DNA from: Selaginella tamariscina
Lineage: Eukaryota > Streptophyta > Lycopodiopsida > Selaginellales > Selaginellaceae
Reading direction: 5' to 3'
Length of the DNA: 64,000 bases
Assembly (NCBI GenBank): GCA_003024785.1
Contig: PUQB01000146.1
Location: forward strand, 365,799-429,798
Shown here: positions 12,814 to 23,950 of the stretch, in pieces
Numbering within the stretch: the stretch's first letter is position 1
Layout of the letters: each line of letters opens with the position of its first letter
Position numbers and translations under genes: made by a program
The notes under the pieces: model-generated
Told to the model about the DNA's origin: nothing
The model's database searches: none
What the model saw: only the letters and a program-made list of their open reading frames with translations

Positions 12814-13421
12814 TGTTGAACCATAAAATCCTACCCTCTGCACATAAGTAAGATTGCCTTTGATAAACCCGTATTAAGGGTTTACCGTAATAAGATAGAG
12901 AAGAAATCAGACATCAGAAGGTTGGAAAAGAGTAAGGATGGCAAGGTGTATAGTAGGCAACAGTACTATGGATCCTGTCACAGTATTGGAAATAAGATTA
13001 GTATACCACAAATCAGAAATATGAGTAAGAAAGAGACGTATTGAGAGAGGAAGGAAACTTATATTATGTCCGCGCACGCACATAGTACAAAATAACAGTA
13101 TACTTGGGATGCCCTTCTAGTCCTAATCTGGTCTATTTATAACTATACTCTAGGTCCCGTACTAGCAATTATCGCAACTGCCTCTCAACCTTATCCATTC
13201 AATTACTGTAACTCCTTCTTATCCTTATTCAAACATACCGTACTCCGCTTGTATCGTATTGCGGTGATGACTCGTATTGCGGTATTGCGTTAGTAACTCG
13301 TACTCCGATATATCCTTTCCACTCTCTGTTTTCCACAATATATATTGTTTTTAATATTTTTCCATTATATTGCCCATGAAATAACAAGAAATTCTATCAA
13401 TGTCTAACTATGATCCTAACA
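12814..13421 (-). repeat. 5' LTR of inner Gypsy element
   Basis: 608 bp, TGTTGAACC to CCTAACA. It has a TATA-like box (TATAAATAGA on the minus strand) at about 13131-13140. It is immediately followed by the TACTC duplication. Confidence 0.95.
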
Positions 13422-13426
13422 TACTC
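13422..13426. repeat. Target-site duplication TACTC, right copy
   Basis: This is the partner of 4217-4221. Outer gag resumes right after it. Confidence 0.9.
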
Positions 13427-15240
13427 GTTTAGCCTGTGTTATTGCATATGTTTCTGTTGAGGGTAATTCCGTATCTTCTTCCCATTTGCATTTGAGATGT
13501 TACTCTTCACGGTCATCCTTTTGATCATCTTCTTGTTGGACTTCAATCCTTCGTGTTGTTGGTTCTATGGATGGTGCTCTTGTGTTAAATTCGCGTTATG
13601 GACACTCCGTTGAATAATGTCCCATCCCTCCACACGTGTAGCATCGAACATTGTTGAGTCTATTACATTCAGTGGAATAATGTCCTTTCTCTCCGCATCT
13701 AAAACATGTCACATTTGGATTCGGACCACGTAATGCTGGTGGAGGCGGTATTGGTGGCAATAAAGGTGGTCCGACTTGTGCTGGGGCTAGTAATAGAGAT
13801 TGTCCTCCTCGCAGTATCTCTGTATTATTGCTTTGTCGGTAAAACGCCCCTGGTTTGTAGGGAAATCTCCTTCCATTGCCGTTTCTTCATTCCCCGTTAT
13901 ATGGTCTTTGTGGATAGTCGTATGGGTTGGTATTCCGAGATTGTGAATAGTCATATGGGTTCGTATTCCTCATGTTGTCCCATGGTGGTGGTGGGTAACC
14001 TTCAATGCGTCCAATCATTGGTTGGGGTTTATATCCCATACTTTGGCATTGCCTTGCTTCATGACCTATTCCTCACACATTTGACACTTGGGTACTTTAC
14101 ATTTAGAAGCATTATGTTCTTCATTCTTACATGTTGTACAAAATATTTCTTTGGATCTCACATGTATCTCGTTCTCCTTCTGGTGTTGCCTTATTGATTC
14201 TCATTCATCATCGTCTATGTATCTTGGTGGTATCAGTATTTCAATTTGCTCAGCCTCTTTTATTGCATCTCTTAAGTCATGTGGTTTTATCAATCATACT
14301 TGAAGTTGTAAGTTGTCCTGTAGTCCGTTGATATATCATTTCCTTACCAATTTATCACTGACGTCTCCCACCTTGCAGTGATTGTGTATCCTCCAAAATC
14401 TACACATGAGTCTTCCATTGCCTTCGTAGAACCTTGCCATAATTCATGTAGCTAGAGACTGTTGGATCTCATTTGTGATACTTTCATACATAGTAGTTCC
14501 TAAATAGTGCAAGTAGTGTGTTGTACTTATCAATTGTGATGGCATTCTCATAATACCAATCACTAGCATCTCCCTTCAGTGTAAATAGGAATATTCATAG
14601 CTTCTCGTTTTCATCCGTAATTTCATTAGCTTCACATGCCTTCTCAAATTGCTGAATATGGTGATTTGTATCCTCGTTCTCCAAGCCTAAAAAGGTAGAT
14701 GGTACTACTTTTCTCATAATTGTTAATGTTCCCATCTTCTCAAGTGTTTCAATTGTCAACAAATCTCAGTATTCTCGCGTTGGTACGTGTTTTCCGTTGT
14801 CGTAGTTTTGTTGGTTGATGTCCTCTTCCTCAGTAACCCCATCGTACTTGTCTACTATTGCTCTTCTCTTCGTGCTTTGGATTGCTCCTTCCTCCTCTGT
14901 TCGTCACGTTCCTCCAACCTTTTTTGAATCTCAATTACTGCTTGTCGTCGTAAGTATCGCTCCTTGCACTCTCATTGTTGTCTCTTACTTATCTCTTCAT
15001 ATTGTTGACGTTCTGCAAGAATACACTGGTAATCATCTATTCACTTACTACTAGATGCAACAGATCCATTCTCATGCTGTCTTTGTTGGGCGTTCTTCCG
15101 TCTCTGCGATAGTTGTGTATTAAGTACTCGCTTCGAAGTCTATGGAAAGCTTCAAATTTCTTCTTCTGCCCTAATTTCTCTTTAAACTCCAACACTTCTT
15201 TGAGTATCAGTCTACCCATCTTGGTACATCCTATAGACAC
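13427..15240 (-). pseudogene. gag of outer Gypsy element
   Basis: The N-terminus (15037-15240, MGRLILKEVLEFKEKLGQKK) is helix-rich and charged. The capsid and zinc-knuckle parts are readable in several frames from about 14700 to 13500 and align with 10991-12790. There are many stops, which fits its greater age. It is truncated at 13427 only because the inner element landed here; its remainder is at 4140-4221. Confidence 0.8.
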
Positions 15241-15266
15241 ATTGTTAGTTACCTACTAATACGACC

Positions 15267-15284
15267 ATCTGTCCGTGGTCGCCA
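15267..15284 (-). other. Primer-binding site of outer element
   Basis: The minus strand reads TGGCGACCACGGACAGAT, two bases inside the LTR. It is the same type as at 12794-12811. Confidence 0.55.
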
Positions 15285-15286
15285 TA

Positions 15287-15906
15287 TGTTGAACACATAT
15301 AATCCTAACACTAAATCGTAACAGTGGTCACCACTAACAATCCCATAATAAGGGACTATCGAAATAAGGGAACTGATATAGAAATCATGTCAAACTTCAG
15401 AAGGTCGGAAAAGGATAAGGATTGCAAGGTATGTAGCAGGTAGTAGTACTGCGGATCCATCACAGTACTAAGAAAAGAATAGTATACATCAAAGTAGAAA
15501 GACAAGCAAGAAATAACTATATTGAGAGTGAAAGGAAACTTATATTATGTCCGCACACAGTACATAGTACAAAATTATAGTATACTCAAGATGCTTTCTT
15601 AGTCCTAGTCTGGTCTATTTATACTTATACTCTTGGTCCCGTACTAGTAGTTATTATAACTTCTTCTTAGCCTTATCCATACAGTTACTGTAACTCCTTA
15701 TCCTTATCCTGATATTCTATACTCCGCCTCAAACATTGTATTGCGATAGTGAATCATTCGTATTATGATAGTGACTTGTACTTCTATATTTCCATCCGAC
15801 TTTTATTTTTCCATAATATATACTTTTTTTGTGTTTTTCCCATTATATGTGCCCATGAAATAAACATAACTAGGAATCTTCTACATGACTAATTACGATC
15901 CTAACA
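15287..15906 (-). repeat. 5' LTR of outer Gypsy element
   Basis: 620 bp, TGTTGAAC to CTAACA, clearly diverged from the two inner LTRs but alignable throughout. A TATA-like box (TATAAATAGA, minus) lies near 15624-15633. Confidence 0.9.
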
Positions 15907-16770
15907 GTAGTGTCGATTGATGGGCTCCAAAGTTCTCAAACTAGAGCACTTCCAATGTGTTGCAATATTCTCAAAATAAGTCCAACGTTGCAACTGTCTA
16001 GCCATTTGTCCTGCTCCAATCATATGGTATCCTTGTCAATTCAGTCAACAAGGTGCATATACGGAAATGGCTATTGTTGATTAAGCCGTCAACCACATAA
16101 CTCATATACCATTGCATGAAGTCCTGGTATTCTTGTGCATGACAAAATCCCAATCAAGTAAGTGGATGGTCTAGCTGCCTTCCTTTCTTCATGTAGCTCA
16201 TCATGCACTTCAACAGAGTCTCCATCCTTGCCATCACTATTGAGCCTTTGCCTGTCTCTTCAATTGTTGTAAATAGATGTTCATTATATTGCTTTAGCAC
16301 ATTCAAGCATCGTAGGTGCATCACGTCAAATGTTGAAACCTTTAACAAATTCAATATGAAAGCCAACATCAAAGAATACAATAATATTAGTAAACAAGTG
16401 CAACAAAAGCCACAAATATGATCAAATTTCCTCTTGGACCTTAGCCTGTTGCTCCAATCTAGCATTGTAGGAAGAATGCAAGTGCCTATAGAAGCTAGAT
16501 TTGCTCCAATGCCTTCCCTCAATTCCATGAGAACTCACACAATCACTACATTCACAAACATAAATTGTTGAAGAAATCGATCTTCCAATTGGTTCTTGTA
16601 ATTACTCTCTAGCATATTTGAATGATGCCACCTCCAAGCTGATCTTGTGACAACCTTGCCATTGACAATATACTCCCTTGATTGAGTCATATGTGTAGCA
16701 TCATGGTTTTTTTTTTTTTTTTTTTTTTTTAGCAAATTTGGGGCTTTTATTGATGAATTTTCATTCATGC
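15907..16770 (-). pseudogene. Unrecognised decayed coding-like region
   Basis: Two minus-strand open pieces, 16535-16768 (77 codons) and 16154-16528 (124 codons), follow each other closely and could be one broken gene. The first contains RSAWRWHHSNMLESNYKNQL. The second has a hydrophobic stretch (CTCLLILLYSLMLAFIL) and a charged end. Codon-like sequence continues to about 15930 (FCHAQEYQDFMQWYMSYV in one frame). I do not recognise the family. A T24 tract at about 16706-16729 lies inside the first piece. Confidence 0.35.
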
Positions 16771-16799
16771 AAGGATTAACAATTGTACCATGGTTTAAA

Positions 16800-17060
16800 C
16801 CATCAAATAAACCATAGTGGTTTAAATTAATAAATTTTAAACTAATTTATATAATGATTTTTAATTATTTTAAATTAAATTAAATATTTAAATTTAATCT
16901 TATATTCTTTAATTTAATCTTATATAAATACCTTTTCAATTTATTCAATATATAAATTATTAATATAATTTTTTTTAATTAAAAACAAGGGTTTTCTAAG
17001 CCAAAAAAGGTTAATTCATGCATTCATGGCAGGCGACTAGTCAGCTAAGCACACGAACAC
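16800..17060. other. AT-rich spacer
   Basis: This is AT-rich sequence with TTTAAATT-like words. I see no gene in it. Confidence 0.6.
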
Positions 17061-17186
17061 AATTAATTGCAGGTTTGCAAATCACAAGGCATGATAGGTT
17101 TTGAGTTTGAAACTAGCCCCCAATGTTTTCCTTTTTTCTATCTTCCCACTCATAGGGTTTAGTGAGTAGGGTTTTTGTCGACTGCC

Positions 17187-18163
17187 ATGAAGAAAGGAGT
17201 TCTTTGGTTGCCAATTTGGAGCATGGATCTCAAAAGTAGCATGATTGAAGAGGTAGACAAGTTGTTGCAGTCCCATTTTGGAGATGTTAGGATCGACTTC
17301 AAAACCCTTGCCCATGAGGAAAAGATCGATGGTCGTGGCCTCTTGGGTTTGACATTTGATGCCTAGGTGATTCTTGGATGCAAGCGCAGCACTGCGCAAG
17401 GTATTGTTCATTTTGTGTAGACAAGTTCTATGACCCCAGATCATTTTATTCCCTAGGATGGAGCAAGGCAATGTCCCTTGTCAAAGTTAGCTATTGTGCA
17501 TTCATTGAGTGGTACCCCTTTAGGCAGCAATTTGAGCATGAAGAGGCATGCACAAAAAGGCACATAGAAGCGCACATGAGCACTTTTGAAACTCCAACAC
17601 TAGAAGTGAAGAAAGACAAACTTGTCTCAGCAAAGGAGATATGTACCCAAGTGAAGCAGGCTTTTCCAAACTACAAGTTCAAAGGACAAGAAAATGAACC
17701 ATTTGTATGGTGCAAAATGTTCAGCTGAAACAAGGCTCAATGTAGAAAAAAAAATAAGCTGCAAACTTACAAGCATGTGGCACACCATTACTTGTAAAAA
17801 GGCAATTCTTAGACTGCAAGGAAGATTGGAAAGGTGGTATGAGTGGGGCACCACAACGGTGGATTTTTTGTCATATGGATGGAAGTTCAATCCCTCCAAC
17901 ATGGATTTCTTCATCAACTTGCATGCTGCTCGCTTTCCTAAACCAACTGTGTTCAAGGAAGGGAAGGTTCTTTTATTATTTGACTTTTTTGTTGTATTGG
18001 AGTTTTTGTAGGTTGGTACAACTGGGTTCTAAAGAAATTCTTATTGGATGGTCACCCTTACCAAATGTTGCAGTTGAAAGTTGTCACCAAGGTCGATAAA
18101 TTAGAGAACAAGCATTTGCCATTCCAGTTGAGCATACCTGCCTTAGAAAATGATCATCCAACC
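17187..18163 (+). pseudogene. Unrecognised multi-exon gene remnant
   Basis: Plus-strand coding-like sequence starts at ATG 17187 (59 codons), continues in another frame at 17378-17728 (HEEACTKRHIEAHMSTFETP), then at 17694-17960 (CKKAILRLQGRLERWYEWGT). A GT...AG interval at about 17967-18011 would join FPKPTVFKEG to WYNWVLKKFLLDGHPYQMLQ, ending at TAG near 18163. The splice-like signal and the coherent polar protein text support a real ancestral gene, now frameshifted. I do not recognise a domain. The antisense ORF 17082-17471 is probably a shadow. Confidence 0.4.
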
Positions 18164-18169
18164 TAGACT

Positions 18170-18697
18170 GTTTTAAATATTGCAAAGCAGCTTATAATGT
18201 AGTTGACAGAATATAGCACTTTCAAAAGCTAAAAAAAAACACATTCAAATACTATATTTCACGCTTTAAGAGCCACATTTTGTTGTCACTGCAACTTTCC
18301 TCTTTCAAAATCCACTTTCATATAACACTATAATTAACAATATATCTCCACAATAAAGTCCACTATAAAATCCACTACAAGAAGCTGATAGTGGAAAATC
18401 AAGACCCAAAGGTGTCCATAAAACTTTCAGAGTGGCTTATGGAGAGACAGCCACAATAAGAAGTTCATTGTGTTTATGCTCTCATGTTGCCAAGGGCATG
18501 CCATGTTCAAAATACTTTTAAGTCATTAAGGCCATCATATAAAGTTTGAAATACCAAGATACCTTTTCAAACAACATTCACCATCCATTGTAAGTCCAAA
18601 TAAAAAGTATAGTGAAACAAACAAGGTTGTAGATTATTACTTGTTGATCTTCTAGGTATAAAAGCATTTTCTTCCTAACAAGCATTTATATGTTCAT
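18170..18697. other. Spacer left of the large transposon
   Basis: This stretch has no recognisable gene. It is moderately AT-rich. Confidence 0.5.
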
Positions 18698-18717
18698 GTT
18701 ATAACTAAAATGGGCAT
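18698..18717 (+). repeat. Left terminal inverted repeat of large transposon
   Basis: GTTATAACTAAAATGGGCAT. The second family copy begins GTTGTAACTAAAGTGGGCAT at 58360, and homology to it starts here and not further left. Confidence 0.75.
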
Positions 18718-20769
18718 AATACATGAAATTGAGAATATAAAATAAATTACTAATTAATACTTAAGTTTTAATTATTAATTAGTTATTTAATAAATATATA
18801 ATTAAGCCTTAAGTATTAATTAATTAACAAATTAATCCTTCATTAACCTTACTTAGTAAGGAATATTCTTAAAATATTTTAGAATATTCGTATTATTCTT
18901 TATTGAATATTTTACAATAATTAATAAATACTATCACACATAATTACAAATGAAATCATTTCCTTATCAACCTGTTAATTTATTTATGAATACTTTCTCC
19001 TTAATTATATAGAGAAAACTCCTCATTTTATTTAAGTCATCACTCTCTGGATTAATCAAATCATTTTGGTCAATATCTTTATGTTGTTGCCACCACCTAA
19101 CACTCTCATGAATGCAATTAGAAGTTGCCATGCTTGTTAATACATAAATTATAATAAGAACAGGAATGCATAAAGGCTTATTTAAAAAATGACATTCCTT
19201 AATAACTGGCAATATTGTAGTGCCAAGTTGCTCTCTTTTAATTTAAAAAATTTAGAATCACGAAAAAGAAAAGCGTCAGGGTATGTTTGATATAACAGAT
19301 ATTGCTCACAAAATTTTTTAAAATTCTTCTTTCTGAAGCACTTCCAAGTAGTTCATTAACTCATCCATGGTATTGATATCAAAATATGAGTTGAAAGTGA
19401 TTGGATGAATACAAGTAATGTTTTGGTTGAGTATAGCCTTTTAAGGAGAGTCATCTAGCACTAAGATATGTGCGTTTTCATTATCCTTAACTGATTGATC
19501 TTTTAATGAAGCCCAATTAATCTTTCATTCTTGAAGAAGTATGGCTTGCTTTCCTTTCTTATATTGTAAAATTCAAGAGGTTTATAACATATTCGCTGGT
19601 CAAAAATCCAATCTTTACAAATCACCTCTTTTGCAACACTACAATGTTTGTTAAGTAAATTCAACAGCAGTGTCAAGTTGTGAATCTACATGCCTGACCA
19701 AATCCCCACAAGTGCACCCATCTCCTTAAGCTTTTGAAAGAGACGGTCTAACCTAGAATGAAAATGTCAAAATTTACCATAACAACAAATGAAATCCCCT
19801 TATTTGATTTCTTTTTCTCTATCCTCTCGCCTTTGTTAATGAAGCAAAACACCATTGACATCCAACAACACAATATAACCATGAGTAACAAGGGGTAGCG
19901 TTGCCTCTTGAATGCTTTGCAACTCACTTGTTTGGTCCCTTTTACATTTATCTTTTGACGCTATATTGTTGCCGATCCCTTTATCATTTACTTGTACATC
20001 ATCCTTACAAGATTCAAATATTGCAAGCGCTAAAAGGCAATAGAAATGGTGATGTAGAAACTGAAGTGGTCCCCATAATAAGGATGTTTTGAGCTGCATT
20101 ATTATCCATTTCCTACATGAACTCTGTCATTTTCACATGTGACACAAAATTTTTTTGCCAAACCCCTCTTTTACCTCATGCCACTACTAAAAATCCAAGT
20201 TCTTTAACTGTTTCATTACATCTGCAAAATGATATTTACCTGGCCTTATAATTAGCAAGGTATATTATTTACCTTGTTAATGTGTGACCCATGTTTAAAC
20301 TAAAAGCTTCTTTAATCCTTGAGAATTTATTTTCTATACAAATATAAACGAAATATACAAAAATGCTTTATGTTACACTCATTTACAATTATTCATCACT
20401 TTAACAATTCATTAACAATTTTTCTTTGTTGTTACCTTTTGAGTGAGGCGAAAATGGTTTTAGCCGCTTAAAAGATCGTTCAACATTTCTCATTTCTTCT
20501 GTTGATGTTTCCATGATCAATGGAGTAAGTGAATGTTCTGTACTCCTTCAGATAACTTATGGTCTAATATTTAGTTCAAGATCATTCTTAGACTCCGACA
20601 TTGAACCAGATTCCTTCTCAGAACTATCACACCTCTTGAGAGAGAACTTTCCCAAATACTCCTATATGGGTTTGTTGAGTTAGTTGAGAACCTCTTTATC
20701 CACTTGTTCAAGTACTCAACCATGGTCTTATCCTTTTCAATGGCAAACATACATGAGGTAACACTCCTT

Positions 20770-20830
20770 CAAGATGAATCCTCTAGTGCAGTAGTCAAAA
20801 ATCCATGCATCAATGTGAGGACCCCTGATC
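20770..20830 (-). other. Methyltransferase motif I-like site in left cargo gene
   Basis: The minus strand reads DAWIFDYCTRGFILKECYL, then EKDKTMVE after a small deletion. This is the D-x-[FY]-x-x-G-[ST] glycine loop followed by the acidic residue that binds S-adenosylmethionine in permuted N6/N4 DNA methyltransferases (PF01555-type). The right copy at about 60400-60480 is less damaged. Confidence 0.5.
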
Positions 20831-22016
20831 AAGTTGAGGATGCTCCGTGCAGCCTAACTTGTAATGTTTGGATAACATAAATTGCCGAATACGTCCCTCT
20901 CAGCTATCATGTATCGGATGGAGGTTCAGGCCCATTGGAGTGAAAACAAATGCTTGGCTAGCCATTTGGAAGTTTGAAATTGTTTGGCGCATTCCTAACA
21001 AACCAAGTGAACAACCATATCAATACACTTGGGATCAACATCGTTCATATAAAATCCAGTCTAATGATGTCTATTCTTTTTTGTGAAGATGAAGGCAAAA
21101 GTATCGGTGACATGAGCTAGAATCAAGAAATAAATATCTGAAAACGTAGGTATCAATTAAATGTGCAAAAATTCAATAATAAATATTTTCTCTTACATGC
21201 TTGCACGGCTAAGTTTCTCCACCAAATCCTCTAGTGCCTTTTCTAATGAAGGATTGTTTGACACCCGCCAATCCATCACGAACATTTGAAACGGTTTCCT
21301 GCAAGCTGTTACCCCATAAAGTCTCTAAATCCAATAAAAAAACATCTGTAAGGCTTGTCATGATTTGTAGCATCCTCCTTTATAAGGTTTAACTCGGTTC
21401 TTTACTGCTGAAGGACTACCATATGAGAAGGTGTCATCGCAATGTTCTCCTTTCTGGCATTAGCATGCAATAGATTTTTGCCCAGATCTTCCGATTTGTT
21501 CACCCATTGGATAAGCATATCATCATTTGTCACATGCAGATATTTGCTAACTTTGTATGTTGAAGCTAATTTCCAACCCAGTTTATGATAGTGTATTCCC
21601 AACCACTCCTTAAAGTGTCTGATCATCTTCATCTCCATTGCCTTGAGATGAAAAGAAAAGGTGGGGCTATTGTTATTAATTTGTAGTTTCCATCAACCAC
21701 CAAATCAACTAAGACATCCATCTCCTCCATTGTTGTTCTGTTCAAAGGCTTCAACCATGTGAGTTTGAAGTCGTTGTCTACATTTTTTGCAGATTGAACA
21801 GACTTAGCTTTCGCCATCTTACTGGGTTCTTTTACAAACTTCTCCGAGGGCTCCATTTGTTTGCTTCTTCTTCAGTGTTCCTTTTCCAAACAATTCCATA
21901 ATCCCCACCCATTTGGCAAAGACCTTATCCTCGAGGCAAGAAATCAACATCATCAAAATAGATATTTCCTTCCCATCTACCTGGGCAAAATCAGCTGTTG
22001 CAATTTCTTCAGCTCT

Positions 22017-22083
22017 CTAAAGATTAAAAAAGAGACATATTAATATGCTGGCGAGATAAATCCCGCCAAGACAATTTACTTAC
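22017..22083 (-). other. Intron of left cargo gene carrying the palindromic core
   Basis: A 67-bp GT-AG intron (GTAAGT donor, TTTTTTAATCTTTAG acceptor) contains GGCGAGATAAATCCCGCC at 22050-22067. This is the same palindromic core that makes up the arrays at 23951-24716 and 27633-28536. The right copy has the same intron and motif at 62326-62343. Confidence 0.75.
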
Positions 22084-23460
22084 CTGGTATTCCGCACTTT
22101 GTTTTCTCTCTGCAATAGCTCTTTATGGTCACCCAAGATTTTCCCACATGGATCGCGTGTGTTTGAACTTCTCCCATATTTTGCTGTTGTAGTGGTTGGT
22201 GTCGGTAGCATCCCATTCCATTAATAACTTATGGTACTACTCGATTGTGAGATTCAGATTAGCTAAAAATGCCAATTCTTTTGTCAGCTTCTCATGGGTA
22301 TGCTTGAAAGTTTTATTACCATCTTTCCTTTATTGTGTTCATCAAGAAGTCATTGGGATGCCGTTATTATGTGTTAGCCACTAATAACGTAATACTTGAT
22401 TAATTTTTTATTCTTCGTTTAGATCTTTGTGATTTGTTCTGGTGTTGTCACCCACACTATCTTAGTGCCTTTCTTTCTTTCATAGTATGGGCACAAAACA
22501 GCATTATGTGGAACGGTATAAAAATTGTTGTTCATATGCTCAGCTACACGTTCCTGGTTGAGTAGCATGTAATTGAAGTTGGGGTTAATGCTACAATACT
22601 TAACTCTGCACTCGTAAATCCTATCATCCAGCATCATTTCCTTGTGGCTTATTGCAGTATGGGATGCCATAGGTGTAGCTAACAAAACGATAAATGATTT
22701 TTTTCTACGATCTAAATTAACATGTATGAGCCTCGACTGCAGCTGTTCTAATGTTCTTGCCAGCTTCCAAAGATTCTTAAGCAAATTGAACATGATCTGT
22801 AAAGAACCTGGGATTGAGCCACCTTATGAATCTCCCTAATGATGTTGTTGTGTTCTTCTTTAATAAGAAGAGGCTTCACTTGTGAATGTTCTATATTGTG
22901 AAGCAATATATGCTGCAAATACACCTACTTAACGAGTATTGAGATCCTCGAAGTAAATATTTAATTTGATCCCCTCCATATATGGGCTTTTGTTTAGTTG
23001 AAGAAGAACTCCATGGTAAACATCATTAGTGAACACATAAATGTCATAATCTATAAGCCAACATAACCACCCGAGGTTCTTATTGTATCTCCGATCCTTT
23101 GGATTCGAGAACGTAACATTGGATGGAACAAGGTATATATTTCGAGCATTGTCCAATCTCGATTCATAGCCTGCCCTTGGGTGCTTGACTAGTGAATCTA
23201 CTTTCCATTGTTTTGCTTGTTCATGCGATGTAACAAAGGTTAGTTTAACAACAACTATGGTTGATCCAATGCGCTTCTCATTTATTTTAAAATATAAACA
23301 TGTTGATTCTAGAATCCCCTACCCATCTCATCTCCTACTGTTATCTTCAGTGTCACCTCAATTCCACATCTGAATACAAAAATGATAAGTTCTTCAAACA
23401 CATATCCGAGTATAACATATTTTATTTTAATTCTTACCCAAAATTTAATGACAACTTCAT

Positions 23461-23669
23461 ACTAATGATTAAATTTCCTTATTTGATCAATTTGTCTTTT
23501 TGTACAATAATACACTATGAATACAATTCATAAAAACACACACACACTCGTATAAACCTAAATATACAAATACACTATTAAAACTTTACAGAGTCTATAC
23601 ATGTTTTTCTCTGAAGTGTTCAGACTATTTAAATAGCGAGAAATTATAATATACAAACAAACATGTGCT

Positions 23670-23706
<37 letters not shown>

Positions 23707-23950
23707 TTGGTAAATTCACATACACCCTTCTTTGTTTCGGAGAGAAGTGGACGAGATTAAGTGTCCAAAGTTCACATTTGTAATAGTGCAAAAAACTAGT
23801 ATCATTTGGTTTTAGAACCACCACAAATGTGAGTTTTATACAATTTTATATGGTTTACTAGCTTTTATTCAAAATATTATTATAAGATTATAGAAGTAAA
23901 TAAAAGGAAATAAAGAATTTATATACTAATACACATGTACATTCACATAA
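23461..23950. promoter_or_regulatory. Upstream region of cargo gene
   Basis: This AT-rich sequence upstream of the ATG at 23460 includes a (TA)n run at about 23673-23700. It is conserved in the second copy up to the window end (63764-64000 aligns with 23461-23826). A promoter is likely by position only; no box was identified. Confidence 0.35.

Larger units (their letters stand above)
4222..13421 (-). mobile_element. Inner full-length Ty3/Gypsy element (9.2 kb) nested in a relative
   Basis: Two LTRs of about 608 bp (4222-4830 and 12814-13421), both TG...CA, enclose primer-binding site, gag, protease, RT, RNase H, integrase, an extra ORF and a polypurine tract in the standard order, all on the minus strand. 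It is flanked by TACTC duplications. The LTRs differ by roughly 6-7% by eye, mostly transitions, so the insertion is old. Gag and pol are broken by frameshifts and stops, but all domains can be recognised. It sits inside an older member of the same family. Confidence 0.95.
1..15906 (-). mobile_element. Outer (older) Ty3/Gypsy LTR retrotransposon, split by a nested copy
   Basis: The outer element is read right to left: 5' LTR 15287-15906, gag 13427-15286, then, after removing the nested element at 4222-13421, the end of gag, protease, reverse transcriptase, RNase H and integrase from 4221 down to 1. Its 3' end and 3' LTR lie left of the window. The gag text stops at 4221 and resumes at 13427 at the same point of the alignment to the inner copy, so the two halves are one element. 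All reading frames carry stops or shifts. Element order is seen directly. Assignment to the chromodomain-less Athila/Tat side of Ty3/Gypsy is inferred from RT style and the extra downstream ORF of its relative. Confidence 0.9.
18967..23460 (-). pseudogene. ParB-like / DNA methyltransferase-like / FCP1-phosphatase-like cargo gene, left copy
   Basis: This is a multi-exon gene with conserved structure in the copy at 58630-63763. Exon 1 is 23 nt (23438-23460, ATG at 23460). Exon 2 is 22084-23369. Intron 22017-22083 has GTAAGT and a pyrimidine-rich TTTAG end. Later exons run through about 21190-22016, 20430-21137 and down to the stop at 18967. Domains in order: an unknown N-terminus; a ParB/DGQHR-like part in 22350-22793 (ERVAEHMNNNFYTVPHNAV, then a GQHT-type box whose Gln is a stop here); a methyltransferase-like motif I (FDYCTRGFILKECYL) near 20770-20800 with EKD behind it; and HAD motif I LLDVNGVLLH near 19840. 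Several frameshifts and stops make this copy inactive. The fusion as a single gene is inferred from splice signals. Confidence 0.6.

Noticed and set aside
17082..17471. 129-codon minus-strand ORF
   Set aside because: The plus strand carries the splice-like signal and continuous protein text; the antisense frame shows no domain.
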